This document shows, piece after piece, positions 1 to 12,700 of a stretch of 64,000 nt of DNA (its first letter is position 1; each line of letters begins with the position of its first letter). This stretch comes from Oikopleura dioica. Taxonomy: Eukaryota > Chordata > Appendicularia > Copelata > Oikopleuridae. Location: positions 3,232,501 to 3,296,500 of the forward strand of contig OU015568.1 of NCBI GenBank assembly GCA_907165135.1, in the 5' to 3' direction. A model generated the notes under the pieces. The model saw only the letters and a program-made list of their open reading frames with translations, was not told the origin of the DNA and did not search any database. Made by a program: the position numbers and the translations under genes.

Positions 1-1249
1 GCCTTTCCTTTCCTTCATTTCTTTCACGTTCTTCTCGTTCTTTTCGAAATTCCTTTACAGTCCTTTTCCTTTTTCTTTGAAATTCTGTCTTTTCTTCTTG
101 TTCAATCGAATTTGTCGGTTCATTCGTTCGATAAAGAATGACTTCTTGATGGTCTCCCTGCCCAGCTTCAAGTTTTCCACGGTTGGTTTGGACCAGAGCG
201 GCTTTTGGGTTTGGCATGTCCTGAAAATATAATGTAAGACTGATTCTTGCGACGCAACCTCGCGGCTTTCTGGCTCCTGAATCAGATATATAGACAGTTA
301 TGTCGAGCCAAGATAGTAAAACACCGAGCTAGACTACCCTTACCAAAGAATGACTCTTTTCTTTCGTCGGTTTCTTCTGCTTCCTTCGACTTTTTGAACT
401 AGAAGTTGTCTTGCCTTCAAGATCAACAGGGAGCTCTTCGTCGTGAATGTAAGAGTTTCCGCCGAGAGTATTGAATGAAATCGGATCGTCGACTTGGGAA
501 CTGGGCAATGTTGGCATTTCGACCTGGACCCATTCTTTCTTTCGCATTCCTAGCTCGTTCGTGAAGAATTCCTCTTCATCGTGGTAGTTTTTGAAGAAAT
601 CTTGGCGCGTCTTAAGACTGGGATGAATCTCTATTTTCATAGAAAAACTAACCTCGTTCTTCACGTCGCTCATCGGCTTTCTCTTGTAGTTTTGATTCTT
701 ATCGCTGCTATAAAGAGTTAGAACGAATTTCTTTCCGATGATCACTCACTTTTTCGGACTTGGGTTTCCAATCATGTTTCCAACAACATTTCTGATTGTC
801 TCTCGGCTTTCCTTGAATTCCTTTTCTTCTTTCGCGATTTCTTCCATGTCCCGTCGCAACTCGGCGTCCAATTCTGGCTAAAAACAGAATGAAAAATGAA
901 GAAACGAGGGTGGGCTGAATATTTACTGTTCTAGTGCTTAGATCTTCGAGTTTTCTAACGAAATCGGGAATTACCATGTCCTTATACCAGCCCATTCTAG
1001 CCTTGAGCGTCATTTCTGGTAAAGAAGCGTCCTTTCGAGCTTGTTCCTTGATCCAAGTAAGCTAGAACAGAAGGGATGAAAAGAATCGAACGATATTTTT
1101 ACCTCTTCAAAACCGAGTCCACTGAGGGAAGGTTTATCGTAAGCCTCGCAAAATTTGTCCCCGTCTCCGTTTTTCAGCGCCAAAGCGAGCTTCAACGCCA
1201 AAAAGTTGTTCCTTGGATCTTCGGCTGTCCGGGTCGCTTTTCGCGACAT
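1..1249 (-). CDS. Hypothetical basic protein, 3' end outside window
   Basis: I do not recognise this gene. The start at 1249 opens MSRKATRTAEDPRNN. Exons are about 1249-1103, 1061-928, 880-769, then about 727-343 and 220 to the window edge, joined by small GT-AG introns (1062-1102 is 41 nt). The protein is hydrophilic, with an acidic/basic helical stretch in exon 3, a Ser/Lys-rich linker ending near 343, and a Lys/Arg/Glu-rich tail in the last visible exon (RKRKRTVKEFRKEREER). That tail is of the kind seen in nucleolar ribosome-assembly factors such as LTV1, but nothing else supports that name. It is transcribed away from NUDCD1, which starts 660 bp away on the other strand. The stop codon lies left of base 1, so the total length is unknown. 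Confidence 0.55.
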
Positions 1250-1910
1250 TCCAGATTTGAGTTACAGTAACCTACGGTTCGCCAAGGGTACTTTTACTCT
1301 CTCGCTTCATCAATCTAGGAGGTAAATGCTCTGTAAAATAACTGTAACTGGCTGAAAGCACCTGACAAAAAGAACAACGAAGGTTTAAAAATAAAAATAG
1401 TGGCTTTATTGTGTGTAGATTCTATGCTCTGTTTTGATTTACAGTGAAAGAGATAGTCCTGCCTTTTGCAGAAATATTTCTATATTGCTCCATGAAGAGT
1501 GCGCATGGGAAGAAGACCAGTGTCCGTAGACAATCATGGTATGGCAGCTCTTCCATCTTCTTGAAGACAGAAATCCATTCTCTTCGGTCGTAAATTTGCA
1601 GTCCATGGAATCCAGAAGAATCCACGGTCGCCTCAAGATTTAATCATAATGATTACTGTTTCGATTATCTAAAATAATTTTCGTTAAAGACAAATCTCTT
1701 TAATATCTCGATAAAATAAAGATGACAGCTTCTAAGAAGAATAACTCTCACAGAATAACGAGTTCGTATCAGTAAAATGGAGGGTAGAAAGTTGAGTGTG
1801 TGGGCTTTATCTACGCGCGCCCACGCTTTTTCGAGCAGGTGATTACATCATCTAGAGAAAATTAGCGGAAAGGAGGCGGTGATTTTGGAAAAGAAAAAGT
1901 CTAGAAAAAA
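1250..1910. other. Divergent intergenic region
   Basis: This spacer separates the minus-strand hypothetical gene from NUDCD1 and must carry both promoters. I see no TATA-like box that I trust. An open minus-strand frame at 1422-1625 has no in-frame ATG and no partner exon, and is not called as a gene. Confidence 0.4.
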
Positions 1911-4456
1911 ATGGAATTCAATTCTGAAGTCAGACCCAGGCGGGAATTGATGAACCCGAACTTCGAGGGTTACAAATTGTCCCTCAGACAAGTCTCTACG
2001 GAAAAGGTAAAATTTCCGATTTCGATGAGGGCAATTTGAAGTTTTCAAATGGACTTCTCTAAATGAATTCCCGGAATCATTGATTCCGAATAAACCCTTG
2101 AATTTATAGTTTCGACGAATTACGGTGATGAAATCATTCTAATTCCGTATTTATCAATTATTCTTGGATAATACGATATTGAAAATCATAAACCTTATGT
2201 CACCCGAAGCTCCCGTGCCCTCTAAATTACAGTAATCATCAGACAATGATGACCACTGCGCTTGGAGCAAGTCGATGCCCTCCGCGCCAGCTCGAATTCT
2301 TCTTCTCGTGGTTCACGGGGATAGACCTCGGCTGAAGCGCCGAGGGAAAGTTCGCTGCGGTGAAATATAGTTTTCAACCTGAGTCCCTATTCAACATCTC
2401 TTTCAGACAGAATTGGAACATCCGGCAGCAGTTTTCACAGCTCGACAAAGCGAGATTCAGTTTTTGACGCTCAGTTTGTACGCCCAACATTCCCTGCTTT
2501 TCGTCGATCGCTGGACTAGTGCGCTTTACTGGTTTTCACAGGTATCTAACTTGTCAATCCCCACTTTACCACGTATGTAAAAACTTCCTTCTTTGATTGT
2601 GATATTTTTTAGCCTAATGAAGAAACTTTCGAATTAGTGACCTTCAATCCCAACAATAACGAAAGCTCTTCCCTCCTCCAGCTTCCTATTCCAGACAACC
2701 ACGCTCTCCCAACCATTCACTTTCCCCTTTCCAATGTCTACTTCATCTCTTACGGCGATGGAAGCTTCGCAGTCTATCAAGGACCGGACAAGAAGTTTTC
2801 CTCGGCGATTTTACAGAACGAAAAAGACAAAGATTGCAAAGTTGTGCTAGTCAACGATGTTAAAATTGATGAATCAAAGGGATTACTCTACGTTGCCGCG
2901 AGTTATATTCGAGGGAAAGAAGCTATTGTCGTTCTAGCGCGATTTGATAAAGGTAGACTAGGAATTTGACTCTAACCGTGACCAAAGGCCCAGAAAAGGG
3001 GGGGGGGCGAACTACTAGAAACAAACGGGGTCCCCTTTTCCTCGGCCTCCGGTAGAAGGACCTACAATAAAACTCTTTCAAGGACCTAAAATGACTTTTT
3101 TAGATGGAAATTTTCTTGCTTCGGACGAATTTAAAGGCGGTGCAATTTGTTCTTTCGTCGCCATTTCCAACGATTACGCGATAACGTTCATTTCCGACAA
3201 GTTATACCGACATAAATGCGACGATAAAGCGCCTGAGCCAAAGAAAATTCTCTACAAGTGGCGGCAGAACCTCAACGACTTGGTTTTATTCTTCGAGTTT
3301 GAGAAAAAGGTCGAAAAGAACGAAGTGAAAGTGTCGATACGAAGAAATCACCTAGAAGTGGAGATCAGAGATGTGAAACTCGAAGGAGAGCTGTTTCAAG
3401 CCATCGATCCGGACCAGTCGAGCTGGGAAATATCGCCTGGAGGAGTCGAAGTGACGCTGGAAAAGGCGGTTGAGAGAGGTTGGAGTCAAGTTTATAGGGA
3501 TTTTGACAATGGAGAGGAGGTTTACAACAAGGAATTCGTCGATCAAGTCAAGGTACAGCCTTTATCTTGGATAAAATAGCTCTCCTTGGACCCTAAGAAC
3601 CAGTTCAAGTCTTTTTTTTACTTAAATATAAGCGTTTATATCCTTTTCGTTCTAGGGACGATTGGGACATTTGACGACAGAAAGCGCGATGCCAGAAGAA
3701 GCAGAGAAACCAGGCGTAGATTGCAATCAATATGAAGATATCGACAGAGAGACAGAATTCGAAAGAAGCATCTTTAGATTCAAAGACGGTGACTGGACGC
3801 ATAAAGCATCTTTATCTTCAAATTTGCCGCTGTTTTGGAATTATACTACCCCAACGGAGAAAGGAAATGGTTGAATAACTTTTTGATTATAGCTTAACCC
3901 GTTAAAAAGCCGCTTGCGGCTCTTTCCGCCCGTTTTATTGAAAAATCTCGACTTCTTGGTCGCTAAATGCATTCAACTTTGTATCATTTCAATTCATTCT
4001 GACTTTCAACCCTTTGAAAAGCTGTAGCAATGAGACACGATGTCGATGCCTGTCTCTGGTCATCAGTTACCAACGATGATCGCGTTCCCCTTGGACATGT
4101 TGCAACATTCGACGCTGTAGGATACATTCACGCTGGAAAACAAAATCTAGCTTTCATAAACGCTCCTCCCAACAACGGATATGTCTGCATCTGTGAACAA
4201 AAACGACGCATCCTCCTATACAAGTATGATTTTTAGCATCTCTTTCTTTCTAACTATTGTTCAAAGGCACGAAAACCTGGACACGAACTTGCGTCACCGA
4301 GGAACAGGGCGAAAAGTAAACGAAATTGGAAGGCAACAAGTTGTGAAAATCGAAGACGATGATGCTTTTCTCGGACTTCAGTGCAATGACGATGCGCTCT
4401 TTTTGCTCACGAAGAACAGTCTTTGGCGCGTAAGCCCTGACGAAGAAGGAAACTAG
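1911..4456 (+). CDS. NUDCD1: NudC domain-containing protein 1
   Basis: Seven exons: 1911-2006, 2407-2541, 2613-2952, 3104-3552, 3656-3869, 4028-4223, 4267-4456, all phases consistent, giving 539 residues (the human protein has 583). The N-terminus carries the family signature NPNFEGYKLSL. The CS/p23-like domain is in exon 4 (about residues 235-325), from the YKWRQNLNDLVL stretch to SSWEISPGGVEVTLEKA. The C-terminal beta-rich domain starts with RHDVDACLW and ends with LGLQCNDDALFLLTKNSLW, all as in the human protein. The family acts as an Hsp90 co-chaperone-type factor and binds RNA helicase DHX15 through its terminal domain. The first intron (400 nt) is long for this window. Intron 2953-3103 contains a run of ten G and an imperfect inverted repeat. 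Confidence 0.93.
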
Positions 4457-4817
4457 AATTGAAAAACTGCTCAGAAACTGACCCACACTTTCATGTTCAC
4501 TTACTGTTAGGACAATTTACTCCACGGATAATAAAAACATTGGAAAAGAAAAAACTAAGGGTCATTTGTCCCAAGATTCGGAAAATGATTTGTTTGTTGA
4601 ATGTTCTTTTCTCCAGTTATCAAATTAATCCGTCCATAACCAACGTTTTAAATATAAGCTTAGATAATCAGGTGATGACGATTGAACGTCTTCTCAATTA
4701 CAGGCACTTGGACACCTCATTTTTGAAGAAATACGATAATGACCCTGAGCGTTTTAAATCCCTTCATCGGTACTTATACGCGCTCATCTGATTCGGAAGG
4801 ACACAAGCGATTAAAAT
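4457..4817. other. Intergenic, no gene seen
   Basis: This spacer lies between the NUDCD1 stop and the next start on the same strand. An open frame at 4459-4791 has no family features or codon bias and runs from just behind the stop codon, so it is treated as 3' UTR plus spacer. Confidence 0.4.
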
Positions 4818-5352
4818 ATGAGAGTTTTTATTTTTGTTTTCTTTTGCTTTGCCGAAGTATCAGGAGCAACGTTCGATTATTATGCGACGAACGATACTTA
4901 TGGTATCGATGCAACCGAGAAAATGTTCGCCAATGTCGATAGGCTCAAACATTTTAGCGCTAAGGAATTCGAAAGAATAAGCAGCTCTGAAGACGAATTC
5001 GGTAGGGCATATCGAAGGATCGATAAATTTGTGATGAGAGTGATGACAATAAACCAACGACTTTCGCAAAGAAAAGACTGTCCATTTCGAGAAAATCGAG
5101 AAGAGAAAGAAGTAAGGTAAGAATATTAGTTATTTTCTTTCTTGAGTTGATTTTCTATTCAGAGATGGCTGCCCTGGGCTCGATGATTACGAATATAATA
5201 TGAAAGTTTGGGTGTTAGGACGATTGCCGATCCAATCCGCAAGCTGCAGGAAAGCCGAACGGCCACATCGACGATTGGCAAACCTTGTCGAGAAAACATT
5301 CAACGAAGAAATGAAGATAATCAAATCTTACGCCTGCCCCGACCAGTATTGA
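4818..5352 (+). CDS. Small secreted Cys-containing protein
   Basis: Two exons, 4818-5116 and 5163-5352, with a 46-nt GT-AG intron and matching phases, encode 162 residues. The N-terminus (MRVFIFVFFCFAEVSGA) is a clear signal peptide. The mature part is charged and mostly helical. It holds four cysteines: one in the exon 1 tail (KDCPF) and three in exon 2 (DGCPG, SASCRK, SYACPDQY), enough for two disulphides. I do not recognise the family. A polyadenylation-type AATAAA follows at about 5374. Its position behind NUDCD1 on the same strand leaves a shared transcript possible but unproven. Confidence 0.6.
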
Positions 5353-5519
5353 TTTCAAAGACTTCTTTATGAAGATTAATAAAAGTCAGAATATATTCCA
5401 CTTATTTTTATTGTACTGCAATATTGGTGAAGAATGAGTTTTTGCTAGTAATGGTGTACTAAGGCTCTTACAGCTGTAAATGTGTACTTTTAGGCTCATT
5501 AGGTTTCGAGCTGTAGACT

Positions 5520-7233
5520 TCATTTTGTACTTGGGGCAGTTGACATTAGATAATCGGGAATTCCATATCCGAAGAGCTCAAAATCAAGTCGGTAGGTGTC
5601 GTAAAGTTTTATCTTTCAGCGGCTTTTTAACAATTTTTTCATTCAAATTTATTTGTTTGATTTGAAAGCCGTAACAAGGTTTCCCTTGATAGTCCTTGAT
5701 AGTACTTTTTGATCGTGTCCGTTGCTGTTGCTTTTTTGAAGTAAGGATAGCTGACCAGATTTCCAACTCCAGCTTCGTTCTAAAATGCTCGGCGTAGAGA
5801 AAGAAAGGATGAAGATTTAGTACCAATAACCACGTGGCGTCCTCGTAAATGCTCTCGACTTTTCCGATGAAGTCCCAGTCGATGGCGCAGAAGTGGCAAA
5901 TGTCATAGAATCGAGTCCAATGTCGGACTCGGACACCATAGTGTCCTCCTGCAGCGGCTTCAGGTCCCCTGGCAATTAGATACTGTAAGAAGGGGTGAAA
6001 TTTCAGATAAATAAACGATCTAAAATTGAAATTTGATGATTGCTCCCATTCCTGAACGAAAGCATGGAAGCTTTCAATGTCGTATTCTTCAAAATCTTTG
6101 GTTCGATTTTGATTCTTGAGCAATTCTTGGACCTTTGCTCCAGCTTTGCCTCGGAATTCTTCGTGAGCCTTGTCTTTGTAAGCTGAAAGAATCCGCTCGA
6201 TTGGATCTCGGACAACTGTGAATTTGTAATACGTTCTTTTTAATTTTCAGAAGCAATTCTGAATAATTGGATTTTTAGGTTTTGAAAATATTTCCTGAGC
6301 ATTTCCACGCGCTCTTCATAAGGATAGGCGTTGATTTTCTTCAAATTGTAATGATCGTATTTTCTAGGCTTTCTGATTGCCAAGACATTTCGAATGTCGG
6401 AGAATCGTGGGTCAGTTAGCTTGATGAGGACTCGTTTCCAGTTGGAGCTTCCCACTTTCGGCAGCTGAAAATGCATATGAAACGAATCAGCTGACATGAA
6501 TTCAGTGGCAGACAGTTGATTCTTAGGTTATCTTTTGCTTAAAAGCTCCGGTGCAGTTAAACAAAAATATGAGTTTTTAAATTCGAATATGAGAAACAAA
6601 ATGAATTTTATTTAAATGAACGTTATTGGGGTGAGCGATGGTCTAATTTCCAGTTTGAAAATATATCTTGTTTTATGTTTTACTCAAACATTATTCTGAC
6701 TGTTACTGTTAAAATGACTTCATCTCATTTCCTTCTTTTATTATTTATCTAACTCTATTGCACTCTCAAGTACATCTCAATTGCCAATTTGATACTTACC
6801 TCACAATAAAGAATCTTATGAATCGGATCCACCACCATCGGAAAATCCGCTTCATTGACTTCATCCGGTTCTTGCATCTTCATATCCGCAATAATCGTAT
6901 CATTTGGCATGTATTTGCAGTATTCTCTCACTCTATCCGTTCTCTGTTTATAAATTTCTGCTCTGACAGAATCGCTGAGGTATTCCATCGGCTTGGAAAG
7001 AATCTCTGGTGCTCTGAGCTCAGCAGGAACATCTGGCGAAGAGCTTCGTTTTGTAACTCCCAGGACCCAAGGAGTATTTGGTTTTGACAGAAACCAACCG
7101 ATAGAAATCGCCATCAGAGTCAGCACCGCTGCTAGATATCCTAAAGGTCAGCGTAAACAAAAGCGCGCTCGGGGTGGAGGAAATTGGGGTTCGAATAAAG
7201 TCTACCTGTGCTGGAGCGGTGGATAACTTTCAT
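5520..7233 (-). CDS. Carbohydrate sulfotransferase (HNK-1/CHST11-14 type)
   Basis: Seven exons on the minus strand: 7233-7206, 7140-6800, 6464-6295, 6235-6052, 5982-5824, 5779-5684, 5612-5520; 356 residues, every phase fitting. It is a Golgi type II protein: MKVIHRSSTG, then a membrane anchor (YLAAVLTLMAISIGWFL). The 5'-phosphosulfate-binding motif is LPKVGSSNWKRVL and the 3' motif is VVRDPIERILSAYKDK. The family's later blocks follow: YLIARG, HWTRFYDICHFCAIDWDFIGK, then YRLDFELFGYGIPDYL at the C-terminus. It should transfer sulfate from PAPS to chondroitin/dermatan-type GalNAc. Three introns (6236-6294, 5983-6051, 5613-5683) begin with GA rather than GT; only their removal restores the family alignment. 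The upstream minus-strand gene ends 164 bp away. The exact substrate cannot be read from sequence. Confidence 0.88.
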
Positions 7234-7397
7234 TTTTGAAAAAATTCAAAACCGCAAGAATTTTTTTTTTTACTTTTTATATTTAATTAGGCGGACAGTT
7301 GGAACTTGCCGACTATCACGCCCGCGGGGCGCTGTAACTGAGATTAGGGACTTCAGGAGTTTGCCAAAAGGAGATTTCTAGTCAGTGATTTCTTTAT

Positions 7398-7909
7398 TTA
7401 TTTCATCAGGATGGTGTATTGTTGGGTTTGCTTGTTGTATTTGATTCTTCGTATCGGACTTGGGAGGTCGAGAAGATCCTCAATTAGGGGAAATTTCGAG
7501 AAATGGATTTTTTCGCCACTTTGAATTCCGATTTCAGCAAGAATGGTGTTCACGAATTCTGTCGGAGACGGTTCAGAAGGGGGCTCAGGACAAATCTGCG
7601 AGGAAAAATGGTTTTCAGAAGTGATTTTTGCTTTTTTGTCACTTTCTTCGTTGATTTTTTCTTCATTTTTCACTGAAAGAAAAGGTGTTGGGCTTTTCGA
7701 TCGTTCTTGTTTTTGAAGAGTTTCAGCTGGTTGTTCTAATTGCAGCTTCTTTTGGACTTCAGCCATGATTTTTTCGCAAGAAAGTTCATCTAGGAATGAA
7801 GCATTTCACAACAGCTGTTTTGCTTCTTACCGATTCTTTTGGAAACCCTACTTGCAGCATGAGCAAAAGCTTCGAGTTCTTTTTGGAATCTTCTTTTCTC
7901 CTCTGACAT
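7398..7909 (-). CDS. Small hydrophilic hypothetical protein
   Basis: Two exons, 7909-7831 and 7789-7398, with a 41-nt GT-AG intron and matching phase, give 156 residues. The N-terminal 50 residues are charged and predicted helical (MSEEKRRFQKELEAFAHAAS). The middle is low-complexity and rich in Glu, Lys, Pro and Ser. The C-terminus is conserved-looking (EDLLDLPSPIRRIKYNKQT). I do not recognise the family. It lies 164 bp upstream of the sulfotransferase on the same strand, close enough for a two-gene transcript. Confidence 0.5.
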
Positions 7910-8638
7910 TATGTGTTACTGTGTCTGCATGTACGCAAATGAACAGTAGGCAATCTTACCATTATTTATGGCGCAAGAAAGAATCCGAAGACACGTGCCA
8001 ATTTTCTACCTGTGCGACTACTGATGATATTCGAGAATAAAGGCTACTACTGAACATATAACTGTAAATTTGCCTGAAGCTTTCTTCTGTGTCAGAAATC
8101 AGAGAATAACGGAATATTCAAAAAAACTTTCGCAAACTGGATCTGAACCAGAAAAGGACACTTGGTTCTTTTTTCCATCCGAGCGCATTTGCAGAATTCA
8201 CGCGTATTTTGTTTTGCATAATCATTTGCGGATGTTCCAGTCAAGTGCCTCTCTCACTGAACAGATCGCATCTGGAATCTGTGCTTCTCATAAAATTGCG
8301 GCGCAACTGGGTCGTGCCTCTTCTGAGCTTCCGATTTTCTCGCGTTGTGGTTCACTGACCATTGTTTTATATACAAAATGGTTTAATTTGACTTGGATGG
8401 GAGGAGGATGAAAGACTTTTTATGACTGAAAAGATGGTCGGTGGAAGATGGGACACGTTTTTCTGATGCCATAAAAAGGGAGGGAACGAAGATTTATTGA
8501 CCCTTCATCAATTTGATGAAGGATGATTTTGGAAGTCAGAAATTATTTCATCTTTAAAATCAAAGAACAATCATATATTTATTCAATCTTAAACAGAGTC
8601 AAATTATGTCTGTCAGACATTTTTTTCTAGTCAAAAGT
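7910..8638. other. Intergenic, no gene seen
   Basis: Open frames here (for example 8070-8411 plus) have no family features, no credible splice partners and an unbiased composition. The stretch probably holds the promoter of the 7398-7909 gene and the 3' end of the membrane-protein gene ending at 8639. Confidence 0.35.
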
Positions 8639-9458
8639 TCATTCAAACTTTTTCATCTTCAGTTGCTCGTCACTGTATGCTCGAATAAGTGCAGTCGAGG
8701 GCCAGCCGTTGAGCAGCGTGCTCAGCCACCACGCAAGCTTAGATCCAAAGCCGTCAATGTTCTAGAAATGAGTCCGGATTAAAGAGGCCCATTTATCGTC
8801 CGAAATCCCTCACTAAGTGCGGGCACTAGTGTCCGATTTCTTTGAACCTTTTCTCTCGAATCCGAGGCGCCAAAATCAGTCGCTTGTGACGAACTTCGAT
8901 TTTAGAGGATTTTTTCGGAATATAGAGTTGAAATTCCCTCGAACTCAAATAACCGATAAGCTAAGAGGCAGGAGCACTAGAATTTCAAGCTCAAATTCTA
9001 GGGAAAGCCAAAAACTTGACCCGATAAGCAACCCGCCGGAGGAATTTCCGATAAAGTTGTCAAAACAGCGAAAAAACCTGTGTTTAACATATGCACTTGT
9101 GGCATTTCAAAATAGCAGGTTTTAGCGGCAAACTTTGAGGGATGAAAAATGTCAAAAACTTACATGAAGATGACAAAGACCAAGGACATATGTGCATTCT
9201 ACGAAGAAATGAGACAGGGAGATGGTCCAGAAAACCACGATTCTTGCCAAATCTGGTACATTCTGAAAGATTTTTTGAGACAAAGGCGATGAAATATCCT
9301 TTTCTTTTTCTGCCTGAAGTAGAAATAAGATCTGGTACCTCTTGATATTTGTACTGCAAAAGATACAGATACTTGGTGTACTCGCAGTCGCAGCTTTTCT
9401 CCATCAGCATAACCTCATCAGTCGAGTAAAAGCATCCGATGAGTATGGTTGGCCACAT
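8639..9458 (-). CDS. Small two-helix membrane protein, unknown
   Basis: Three exons, 9458-9339, 9262-9164 and 8761-8639, encode 113 residues with consistent phases. The ATG sits six bases behind a strong acceptor-like sequence (a T run ending in AG at 9465), and a stop in frame lies in that acceptor. This is what a trans-spliced 5' end would look like. The protein has a hydrophobic start (MWPTILIGCFY), a central membrane segment (LARIVVFWTISLSHFFVE), a Trp-rich half-hydrophobic stretch (AWWLSTLLNGWPSTALI) and a charged tail. I cannot assign a family. The last intron (8762-9163) is 402 nt. Confidence 0.5.
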
Positions 9459-9760
9459 AATTGCCTAAAAAGAGGGTTGAAATCTGGTAGATTATTATTT
9501 GTTGCCATAAAACACCGGCGATTCTTCACATCCTCACTGAACGAACCACACGATTTTTATCGACTTTATCGTCGGCAACTATCTCAACTATCGTGGAAGA
9601 CCTTAATTCACGGTTGAGCGCGCTAAGACCACCTGTTCTAAAAATTTTTGTAGGTGCCTCGGAGCCGCGCGGTGTCGCAACGCAAGGCCCATATTTTAAC
9701 CCCGCTGGTGCTGGTGGAAAGTATCACTCACAGGTTTAGACTCTCTTGTCTAAGCCGAAA

Positions 9761-12700
9761 ATGTTGAGTTTAGCACTTTTGGCTGCTTCGGCTTCGGCCC
9801 AGTCTTATTATATCAACCAATATGGTCAGAGAGTTTACACTACAAATGCACGAAGCTCAAGCTGGTGGGACAACACTTACTCAAGAAACGGCGAAATCGT
9901 CAACCAGCCAGAGACTATTGTTAACTACATAGACAGGTAAATTCATCATTCTTTTATGAATATTTTGAGCTTCAAAGTTTTACTCTTCGGTTCATTTTCG
10001 AGCATTTTTTCCTAATTTTTTCTCTAGAATCATCGAAGAGCCTGAGCCTATCATCCGATACGTCGATACTGTCATCACTCCTGCTCCCACTCTTCCTCCT
10101 ACTCCACCTCCTCCATCCTGTCGCTGGCTCGACTGGGGTGCATGGAATGAATGTACTTCCGTCTGCGGCAAAAACACTCAATCCCGAATCCGACGATGTG
10201 AAGGTGGCCAGCCCGGTGTCAACGGCTGCTGCTCAGGCGATCACGATTCCTACAAATCCTGCTCCAACCCCATCCGAGAAGAACCCTGTGCTTACTGGTC
10301 CGGCTGGTCCGAGTGGGGTGCCTGCTCTACTTCTTGCGGCGAAGGATTCCGACGAAAACAGAGAACTTGCCTCGGCGCGGATATTTTGAAAGACGATGCT
10401 GACTGCCCCGGCCTTCCCTACAAAGAAGAATCGTGCACAATTGGAACCGGTTTGGGCGGATATCGAAACTGGGGCGCCTGGTCTGCCTGCTCAGCCACCT
10501 GTGGCGATGCAATTCGAACTCGCGAGCGGGGCCATACTTGCAACGCTGGAATTGAAGCCGACTCCGAATCATGCAATTTGCTCGCTTGCTGCGATCCATT
10601 GCCCTGGGCTGAATGGTCCGTTTGCTCCACTTCCTGTTTCATGGGCACTCGAACCCGAAAACACTCCTGGACATGCGACTACAAAGCCGATGTTGTCCAG
10701 ACTGAGGCTTGCAATGCTGGCGATGGTGTTTACTCAATGTGGTCCGAATGGAACGTTTGCTCTCAAACCTGCCTCGGCGGCGTTCAGAACCGATTCCGAG
10801 AACACACTTGCGGTCTCCGAGATGCCCGAGGAATGGCCTACGAACTTTCTCAAACCCAATCTTGCGGATCTGAAGGATTCTGGTCCGAGTGGTCTCAATA
10901 CTCGACTTGTTCCCAGACTTGCGAAGGTGGATTCATGAGCCGAACTCGACAACACACTTGCTCTCGAAAACTCGAACGCGATACTGCTTCCTGTGGCAAT
11001 CCCGGCGGATGGCGAGAGTGGTCTGAATGGTCTGGATGCTCGAGCTCTTGCTTCGGCGGCCAGAAATCGAGAAGACGAACTCACGAATGCACCAGCGAAA
11101 TCGATGTTGAACAGGCTCCTTGCGGCGAAGTCGGCGACTGGATGGCCTGGTCTGCCTGGTCTGGCTGCTCCAAGACTTGCCTCGGTGGCGAACGATCTCG
11201 ATCACGATTCCACGCATGCGGTGCTCAAGCTGTCCTTGCTGATCCATCCATCACTTCCGCCCGAGAAGTTCAAACTGAAGCTTGCGGCTCTGTTGGCACT
11301 TACGGTCTCTGGTCTCGATGGTCCGGATGCTCTGTCACTTGCGGTGGGGGAGTCACTACTCGCAACCGATACCATCAGTGCGACGGTACTACTGACACTG
11401 AAAACGCTGTCTGCAACGATGTCTGCTGCCCAGCCTGGAACGAATGGTCTCAATGGACTCCTTGCTCTGTCTCTTGCGGTCGAGGCGTTCAGAACCGAGG
11501 ACGAAACAACGTTTGCACTTCCATCGCCGATCAAGCCCAAACTAGAACTTGCTACGCTGAACTTCCTGACTATCCTTACGGCGCATGGGCTGAATGGTCT
11601 GTTTGCTCGAAATCCTGCCGAGGCGGTTCTCGATCTCGATCTGCTGAGCACATTTGCAACGCTGCTGGTATTGTGGATACTGAAGCTTGTGGCAATCCCG
11701 GCTTCTGGATGGAATGGTAAGATCTATTGAAATCAACAAGGACTCATTGATAATTGTCATTTTTTAGGTCTGCTTGGTCCGGTTGCTCAGTGACCTGCGG
11801 AGTCGGCATCAAAACTCGATCTCGACGAGATTCTTGCGGCGACAACTACCCCGAAACTGAAACTGCTTCTTGCGATGCTGGACCCGGCCAATACTCCAAC
11901 TGGGGAATCTGGGGCGCTTGTAACCAAACTTGTCCCGGCGGTGTCTCCCGACGATTCCAGCAACACAACTGCGGAGCTGAGCCACTCGTTGATGTCCGAA
12001 CTTGCGGTGAAGAGCGATGGGGCGCTTGGACTATGTGGTCTGCTTGCTCTCAATCTTGCGCTGGCGGAATCTCCACTCGAACCAAGACTGAATTCTGCTC
12101 CAATGAGGTTGTCCAAGAAACTCGAGAATGCGGTACTCCCGGTGCTTTCCTCAACTGGTCTCCATGGACTGTCTGCTCTCAAGAATGCCAAGGCGGTATT
12201 TCCACTCGACAACGGGCTCACACTTGCGATGCTGGAATTGAACAAGAAACTCGCACTTGCGGTCGACCTGGCTACTACTCTCAGTGGTCTTTCTGGACTG
12301 ATTGTCTCCGCGGCGGTGTCAAGGTCACTTGCGACGGTGGTAAACGATCTCGAACTCGAAACGGCTACTGTGGATTTGACGATGAAATCCAGGAACAAGA
12401 CTGCAACATGGCTGAGTGCTGCGATTTGACACCATGGACTGCCTGGGGAACTTGCTCTGTCTCTTGCGGAACTGGCTACGAAGCTCGCCATATTCAAGAT
12501 TGCAAGGGCCGAAATGTCCAGACCGAGCGACGAACCTGCAACATCCCAATTGTCTTCTACGAATGGACCGAATGGACTGGCTGTTCTCGAGAATGCGGCC
12601 CAGGTATCAAGCGACGAACTCGATCCGGCCCATGCACTGGCGTTGAAGAAGAAACCGCTCGATGTGACAACGGACCTTGCCCATTCTACGAACTCTGGTC

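Noticed and set aside
1422-1625. Minus-strand frame starting at GTG, VDSSGFHGLQIYDRRE and onward
   Set aside because: It has no in-frame ATG and no partner exon; it could be a last exon of an unseen gene but cannot be supported.
4459-4791. Plus-strand frame of 110 residues after NUDCD1
   Set aside because: It begins three bases behind the NUDCD1 stop, has no family features and no codon bias; probably UTR.
8070-8411. Plus-strand frame of 113 residues
   Set aside because: Unbiased composition, no splice partners, no conserved-looking blocks.
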